9,733 nucleotides of DNA, taken from assembly GCA_903873735.1 (NCBI GenBank), contig CAIQPO010000023.1, positions 1 to 9,733 of the forward strand. Direction: 5' to 3'. Made by a program: the position numbers and the translations under genes. Numbering within the stretch: position 1 is the first letter of the stretch; each line of letters opens with the position of its first letter. Origin of the DNA: Candidatus Collierbacteria bacterium. GTDB taxonomy: Bacteria > Patescibacteriota > Microgenomatia > UBA1400 > MFAQ01. Under the pieces are notes generated by a model that saw only the letters and a list, made by a program, of their open reading frames with translations, had not been told where the DNA came from and ran no database searches. Below are positions 6,736 through 9,733 of the stretch, piece by piece.

Positions 6736-7098
6736 CTATCCAAAATTCTTCACGTTGCTTAATTTCCTCAATCTTATCATTAATCTCTTTTCCTTCAGCC
6801 TCAGCATCTCTCTACATCGCTTAAATATCAACAGCGACACCACTAAGATCATTGTTAGATTCATACACACCGACAACACAAGTAGATGTCTTTGCTCATA
6901 CCAGGCTCCCTCAACTTGCTTCAACAGTGAATATTTTTCTCCGAGGCTACCTAATACCCATACACAAATAAGGATAAAAAGCATCATCCAGATCCCCTCA
7001 GCGAGCATCACCCCCTTGCTTCCCCAACGACATACGAATCTCCAATCAAAACCCATATGCCTTTTAAATCTCCTCCACCACATGAACAAATGTCTCAT
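6736..7098 (-). CDS. Two-helix membrane protein of unknown function
   Basis: A 120-residue protein that I do not recognise. It has a strongly basic, Trp-rich N-terminus (MRHLFMWWRRFKRHMGFDWR), a hydrophobic helix at about 34-50, a linker with EKYSLLKQVEGAWYEQR (54-70), a second helix at about 71-92 and a basic C-terminal helix rich in Lys/Arg/Leu (93-113). Both ends are positive, so N- and C-termini are predicted in the cytoplasm. An open frame on the other strand (6755-7102) covers the same DNA. The minus-strand reading is preferred because a TATATT box lies 5 nt before its ATG, it sits in line with the downstream genes, and it has a coherent membrane topology. The hypothetical status leaves some doubt. 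Confidence 0.65.
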   Translation of the reverse strand: MRHLFMWWRRFKRHMGFDWRFVCRWGSKGVMLAEGIWMMLFILICVWVLGSLGEKYSLLKQVEGAWYEQRHLLVLSVCMNLTMILVVSLLIFKRCREMLRLKEKRLMIRLRKLSNVKNFG

Positions 7099-7103
7099 CT
7101 AAC

Positions 7104-7109
7104 AATATA
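7104..7109 (-). promoter_or_regulatory. -10 box TATATT of a probable leaderless promoter
   Basis: TATATT ends 5 nt before ATG 7098. A possible -35 TTGCAC (7134-7129) has a 19-nt spacing, longer than ideal. It would be the head promoter of the minus-strand block running to rpoD. Confidence 0.5.
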
Positions 7110-7173
7110 ATAAATCATACAAATCAAGCGTGCAAATCAACAACCAATGCCAACAGCCTTTCACACCTCTTTC

Positions 7174-7182
7174 TGATAAAAT
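7174..7182 (+). promoter_or_regulatory. Extended -10 TGATAAAAT for tRNA-Ser(GGA)
   Basis: The same nine bases as in the tRNA-Asn promoter. Transcription would start near 7189, a few bases before the mature tRNA. No -35 is evident. Confidence 0.6.
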
Positions 7183-7192
7183 ATAGCCTGCT

Positions 7193-7276
7193 GGAGGAGT
7201 CGGATAGTGGTCTATTCCACACGCTTGGAAAGCGTGCGTGCGCAAGCACTCGTGGGTCCGAATCCCACCTCCTCCG
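7193..7276 (+). tRNA. tRNA-Ser (anticodon GGA)
   Basis: Acceptor GGAGGAG/CTCCTCC, anticodon stem CACGC/GCGTG with loop TTGGAAA (anticodon GGA), a long variable arm GTGC-GCAA-GCAC diagnostic of class II tRNAs, T stem GTGGG/CCCAC with loop TCCGAAT, discriminator G. CCA is not encoded (GCA follows), so the 3' end needs the CCA-adding enzyme. Confidence 0.96.
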
Positions 7277-7283
7277 CATTAGT

Positions 7284-7307
7284 GTTGAGCTGCTTTTGTA
7301 GCTCGAC
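7284..7307 (+). other. Hairpin just downstream of tRNA-Ser(GGA)
   Basis: An 8-bp stem GTTGAGCT/AGCTCGAC (one T-G pair) with loop GCTTTTGT starts 8 nt after the tRNA. It has no T tract behind it, so it is not a standard terminator. It may act in tRNA 3' processing or belong to the leader of the next gene. The rest of the 94-nt gap to 7371 shows no recognisable element. Confidence 0.45.
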
Positions 7308-7358
7308 AGTAAAGCGAAATGTGGCGATTCGTACAGCCGGAGCCAAACCTATTTACCT

Positions 7359-7364
7359 TACCAT
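7359..7364 (+). promoter_or_regulatory. Weak -10-like TACCAT before the radical-SAM gene
   Basis: It matches only the three most conserved -10 positions (TA...T), but ends exactly 6 nt before the ATG at 7371, the spacing seen at the better sites. No Shine-Dalgarno is present. Confidence 0.3.
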
Positions 7365-7370
7365 TACCTT

Positions 7371-8522
7371 ATGCCCAAAGAGCAACAATCCCCAGAGCTA
7401 GATCCAAGAATATACTTCAGATCTACACCACCTCCAGAAGTTCAGAGAATTCTTTCTCGCCCGGAATTTGCCAATGCCCCCATCGAGGGCTGGTTCCCTA
7501 TTCCCACCAGAAGTGAGAAAAGAGAATTCACTCCCCTAAGAGTGCTTGAAGCAAGTGGCCTCATTGATGCCCATCAATTACTCGAACCATTTCTAGACAA
7601 TCCCATTTTTGTACAGACACTAAGGACAATTGACGTATTCAATGGCTGTCGTCATGTTTGCGACACCTGTCTTGCAGACGCCCTTCCTCCAACAAAAATG
7701 TTTACTCTTCACTCACTAGAGGCACTATTTTCTGATCCTCGTTTTATAAACATGCTTCAAAAAGACTCACTTAGATTTGGGTCATCTGGTGATCTCCTAA
7801 ATCACCCTCAAGCTATTACCATTGCCACTCTAGCACTAGAAGCCACTCAATCTCTCCATCAAGAAAGGCTTAAACAAACAGAGGATAAAAAGGGGCACCG
7901 CCTAAAAATAATGACTAACTACCGGCTAAACAACGAGTTAGAAATCGATAAATTAATCGAATTAGGAGAGGCCAACCCAGACAGACTTAGGATTACCATT
8001 TCCTTACCCTTAAACCGCAAGGATACTGTCAACCACCAATTTTCCAGCTTTGTTATAAATCGACCTCATCTTTTTGATCCCAAAAAACTAAAATATGATA
8101 AAGATGGCCTAATAGATCTGACCTCTTGGTATTCAAAAAACCGAATTTTAGGTATCCAAGATGTCCGACACCCATTCTTACTCTTCAATATTGGCAGAAC
8201 ACTACCAGACGAAGTTCGAAGAGAAAAAGTAAGTGATGGAAAATTAGCTGAAAACGACTCAAGGCTGGAAGAACAATCAGGATTAGTAAAAACCTATCTC
8301 AACCCTGAAGCTTTATGGCTTCAAATGTATGTAGACAGACAACACTCGCACACAACTCGCCTCTTCACCCCCTTTACCTCAGAAAATGTAAATGCCCTTA
8401 GTCACCTCCCATTTCATCCAGACTTCACTACCCCACCAAACTGGCCGGGAGGTGGTGGCGCCGAGCCTGTTGTTCGAGGCACCCGTCACACACCAAATCC
8501 TATTCCCACTTTCAAATCTTAG
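7371..8522 (+). CDS. Orphan radical-SAM-like protein
   Basis: A 383-residue protein. NGCRHVCDTC places C93, C97 and C100 in the C-x3-C-x2-C spacing that binds the 4Fe-4S cluster of radical SAM enzymes. LRFGSSGDLLNHP (134-146) fits the GGE-like SAM-binding strand followed by the common P-L-x-H-P context, KIMTNYRL (about 179-186) fits the third/fourth strand, and LRITISLP (about 204-211) fits a later barrel strand. Before the cluster lies an unusual N-terminal extension of about 90 residues. The C-terminal tail ends in a Gly-rich, Pro-rich stretch (WPGGGGAEP). The usual aromatic before the last Cys is Thr here. Substrate and product are unknown; no precursor peptide or partner enzyme is visible nearby. 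It lies 94 nt after tRNA-Ser on the same strand, and its stop abuts the convergent HAD gene. Confidence 0.75.
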   Translation: MPKEQQSPELDPRIYFRSTPPPEVQRILSRPEFANAPIEGWFPIPTRSEKREFTPLRVLEASGLIDAHQLLEPFLDNPIFVQTLRTIDVFNGCRHVCDTCLADALPPTKMFTLHSLEALFSDPRFINMLQKDSLRFGSSGDLLNHPQAITIATLALEATQSLHQERLKQTEDKKGHRLKIMTNYRLNNELEIDKLIELGEANPDRLRITISLPLNRKDTVNHQFSSFVINRPHLFDPKKLKYDKDGLIDLTSWYSKNRILGIQDVRHPFLLFNIGRTLPDEVRREKVSDGKLAENDSRLEEQSGLVKTYLNPEALWLQMYVDRQHSHTTRLFTPFTSENVNALSHLPFHPDFTTPPNWPGGGGAEPVVRGTRHTPNPIPTFKS

Positions 8523-9272
8523 CTACTTCATCCTCATAATACCGTCATAGAATTCCGAGATTCCTCCAATTTGAATCGTGCTTTCAGGTACTACCCCAGC
8601 TCGATATACACTCCACGGAGAAGGCATCCACATGGTTCTTGCCCCCAATTCAGCGGTGGGTATCACGTCTCCACTCAAATTATCACCCACAACAATACAT
8701 TTTCTTGGATCAAGTTCCAATATCTCCATAGCTCTAGCCCAATCTTTTTTAGTTTTAAATCCATTTTCATCAGCAATATACAAGCCATCAAACATTCCCC
8801 ACCATCCCAAAGTGTCCATCTTCCAATTTGTCCATTCTACATTTGCATGTGTCACCAAACCCTGCTTCAAGCCCATTCTTCTCACACCATCCAGTATTGC
8901 ATTTGCACCCTCTCTTTTTCTAGGCTCATGTCGATAAATCCTCTTCAGCACATTCAATTGAGATACAATCACCACACCAATTTCTGGATATTCACTCGCC
9001 AATCTCATCACCACACTATCCCATCTCAAAGGACTCACCCCCATTGTCTTATACTCCTCGTCATTAATATCAGACAATCTTTTGAAAAACGATTCTCTAT
9101 CAATTCCTGCCTGATCTGCCACCATATCAGCATAAAGATCCATATAAAGGTGAAAAATCTCAGCCGTATAAATCAAAGTGTCATCCAAGTCGTAAAGTAC
9201 CCCTTCCACCCCCAATTCGTTTAACCTCTCTCTTGTTAGACCCTCTATTGGATCTCTTTCTGTCCTAAACAT
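8523..9272 (-). CDS. HAD-superfamily hydrolase (phosphatase-like, subfamily I)
   Basis: A 249-residue soluble protein with all four HAD motifs. Motif I is LYDLDDTL, with nucleophile D28 and acid/base D30. A helical cap of about 100 residues follows (about 35-135). Motif II is the T141 of GLVTHAN; motif III is a Lys around 173-176 (GFKTKKDW); motif IV is VVGDNLSGD with D197 and D202. It is expected to be a Mg-dependent phosphohydrolase of the phosphoglycolate-phosphatase/5'-nucleotidase type; the substrate cannot be read from sequence. The ATG at 9272 is supported by a TATGAT box 5 nt upstream and by no Shine-Dalgarno. Its promoter lies only 15 nt from the tRNA-Arg fragment of the mini-element, so insertion of that element may have affected its upstream region. 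Confidence 0.9.
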   Translation of the reverse strand: MFRTERDPIEGLTRERLNELGVEGVLYDLDDTLIYTAEIFHLYMDLYADMVADQAGIDRESFFKRLSDINDEEYKTMGVSPLRWDSVVMRLASEYPEIGVVIVSQLNVLKRIYRHEPRKREGANAILDGVRRMGLKQGLVTHANVEWTNWKMDTLGWWGMFDGLYIADENGFKTKKDWARAMEILELDPRKCIVVGDNLSGDVIPTAELGARTMWMPSPWSVYRAGVVPESTIQIGGISEFYDGIMRMK

Positions 9273-9277
9273 GAGAT

Positions 9278-9283
9278 ATCATA
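9278..9283 (-). promoter_or_regulatory. -10 box TATGAT of a probable leaderless promoter
   Basis: TATGAT ends 5 nt before ATG 9272. The corresponding -35 position would fall inside the duplicated tRNA-Arg 3' half (9298-9340). Confidence 0.55.
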
Positions 9284-9297
9284 CTACAACAATCTCT

Positions 9298-9340
9298 ATG
9301 TGTACCTGGTGCGATTCGAACGCACAACCATTCCCTTCGG
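9298..9340 (-). pseudogene. Duplicated 3' half of tRNA-Arg(CCG) (outer att-like repeat)
   Basis: A perfect copy of the anticodon-to-3'-end part of the intact gene at 9503-9542, plus the three bases that follow the tRNA. It lacks the acceptor 5' strand, D arm and 5' anticodon strand, so it cannot make a tRNA on its own. Confidence 0.9.
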
Positions 9341-9342
9341 GG

Positions 9343-9410
9343 CTCTGAAAAATTGTTCCCGCAAATTATCCCTTGTGGAGATTTTGTGGAAACAGAACAA
9401 TTTTGAAGAG
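9343..9410. repeat. Inverted repeat 1 of the mini-element
   Basis: AAAATTGTTC (9349-9358) pairs perfectly with GAACAATTTT (9395-9404). After a 2x2 mismatch, CTCT (9343-9346) pairs with AGAG (9407-9410), giving 14 bp in all. The 36-nt loop contains TTGTGGA twice (9373-9379 and 9384-9390). Confidence 0.85.
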
Positions 9411-9413
9411 AGA

Positions 9414-9435
9414 CAAAACAACGACTGTTGTTTTG
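9414..9435. repeat. Inverted repeat 2 of the mini-element
   Basis: A perfect 9-bp stem CAAAACAAC/GTTGTTTTG with the four-base loop GACT. It starts 4 nt after inverted repeat 1 ends. Confidence 0.88.
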
Positions 9436-9446
9436 GCTGGGTGTGA

Positions 9447-9470
9447 AAGAATTATCAGCAGATAATTCTT
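9447..9470. repeat. Inverted repeat 3 of the mini-element
   Basis: A perfect 10-bp stem AAGAATTATC/GATAATTCTT with the four-base loop AGCA. No T tract of terminator length follows on either strand. Confidence 0.88.
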
Positions 9471-9502
9471 GAACTCAACTTCTCTACTGACCTTCTGTGA
9501 TG

Positions 9503-9576
9503 TGTACCTGGTGCGATTCGAACGCACAACCATTCCCTTCGGAGGGGAATACTCTATCCAGTTAAGCTACAGGTAC
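9503..9576 (-). tRNA. tRNA-Arg (anticodon CCG)
   Basis: Acceptor GTACCTG/CAGGTAC, anticodon stem TTCCC/GGGAA with loop CTCCGAA (anticodon CCG), T stem GTGCG/CGCAC with loop TTCGAAT, discriminator A. CCA is not encoded. Its 3' half is the inner copy of the 43-bp repeat. The element downstream leaves the gene complete. Confidence 0.95.
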
Positions 9577-9588
9577 CTGCGAAAAAAA

Positions 9589-9594
9589 GTTTAC
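9589..9594 (-). promoter_or_regulatory. Possible -10 TAAACT for tRNA-Arg
   Basis: TAAACT ends 12 nt before the mature 5' end. It is weak; the two minus-strand tRNAs could instead share a promoter beyond the right edge. The 66-nt gap holds T-rich runs at 9588-9582 and 9641-9637 but no stem. Confidence 0.3.
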
Positions 9595-9642
9595 CACTTC
9601 TCATACTTTTAAGATTCGACATCAAATAATTACCACAAAAAG

Positions 9643-9724
9643 CGGAGGGTACAGGGGTCGAACCTGTTAGAGCTTGCGCTCATTGGTTTTCGAAACCAAC
9701 GCATTACCGTCCTGCCCACCCTCC
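9643..9724 (-). tRNA. tRNA-Ser (anticodon CGA)
   Basis: Acceptor GGAGGGT/ACCCTCC, anticodon stem TTGGT/ACCAA with loop TTCGAAA (anticodon CGA), a long variable arm GAGC-GCAA-GCTC, T stem ACAGG/CCTGT, discriminator G. CCA is not encoded; a run of five T follows after one base. It is complete, with only 9 bases of window remaining beyond it. Confidence 0.95.
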
Positions 9725-9733
9725 AGCTGGCAA

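Larger units (their letters stand above)
9298..9542 (-). mobile_element. Miniature tRNA-Arg-targeted element or remnant (202-bp unit flanked by 43-bp direct repeats)
   Basis: Positions 9298-9340 and 9500-9542 are identical over 43 bases (offset 202). The repeat begins exactly at the first anticodon base of tRNA-Arg(CCG) and runs through the 3' end plus 3 more bases. This is the layout left by site-specific integration into a tRNA gene: one side keeps a complete tRNA and the other carries the displaced 3' half. The 159-bp interior (9341-9499) has no plausible coding frame but holds three inverted repeats in a row. Recombination between the repeats would restore a single intact tRNA-Arg. It could be a non-autonomous element mobilised by an integrase elsewhere, or the scar of a larger element after internal deletion. 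Confidence 0.65.

Noticed and set aside
6755..7102. Plus-strand frame opposite the two-helix membrane protein
   Set aside because: No promoter or ribosome site fits its start, and the translation is Ser/Asn/Ile-rich as expected of antisense. The minus-strand reading has a -10 box and coherent topology.
7207..7401. Small plus-strand frame across tRNA-Ser(GGA)
   Set aside because: It begins inside the tRNA and overlaps the radical-SAM start; a typical spurious reading of a tRNA gene.
8571..9224. 217-residue plus-strand open frame opposite the HAD gene
   Set aside because: It lies entirely antisense to a protein with all HAD motifs; the translation is Ser/His/Ile-rich low-complexity text with no recognisable domain.
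9298..9542. CRISPR array
   Set aside because: Only two copies of the 43-base unit occur, the repeat is tRNA sequence, and there is one 159-bp interval without further repeats or cas genes.
9341..9576. Intron in tRNA-Arg (group I type, anticodon-loop insertion)
   Set aside because: An intact, contiguous tRNA-Arg is present at 9576-9503 and the extra 3' half lies after it. A true intron would separate the 5' half from a single 3' half, and 159 bp is too short for a group I core.

Overview
The window looks like part of a compact, AT-rich bacterial chromosome, probably from the Candidate Phyla Radiation (Patescibacteria). This is inferred from short intergenic gaps, small proteins, AGA/AAA-rich codons, several probably leaderless genes, and the gene content. 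Genes end in TAA, TAG and TGA (dnaG and the 2213-2671 gene stop at TGA), so the code is standard and the UGA-recoding CPR lineages are excluded.

Left edge (1-766): the C-terminal half of a large serine recombinase runs straight into the 3' half of a tRNA-Asn(GTT) gene. This is the end of an integrated element whose body lies to the left of base 1. Next (845-2749) come a secreted or membrane-anchored protein of unknown function, a small phage-holin-IV/YvlD-type membrane protein, a 54-residue one-helix protein, and a four-helix membrane protein. The last has strikingly GC-rich codons, a textbook -35/-10 promoter and a strong Shine-Dalgarno site, and looks foreign.

Centre (2780-7098): thymidine kinase (tdk) faces a minus-strand block that reads 7098 to 3385: a two-helix membrane protein, a stand-alone response-regulator receiver, DNA primase (dnaG) and the primary sigma factor (rpoD). 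dnaG-rpoD is the core of the classical macromolecular-synthesis operon.

Right part (7193-9733): tRNA-Ser(GGA), an orphan radical-SAM-like protein, a HAD-family phosphatase, then tRNA-Arg(CCG) and tRNA-Ser(CGA) on the minus strand. The 3' half of tRNA-Arg plus 3 downstream bases is duplicated as a perfect 43-bp direct repeat 202 bp away. The 159-bp spacer has no gene but holds three consecutive strong inverted repeats. It looks like a tiny tRNA-targeted integrated element, or the remnant of one, and is the most unusual object in the window.

Two general patterns stand out. First, several transcription units have a -10 box only 5-6 nt before the start codon, which implies leaderless mRNAs, while three other genes have clear Shine-Dalgarno sites. 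Second, all three tail-to-tail gene pairs abut or overlap at their stop codons, with no terminator between them.
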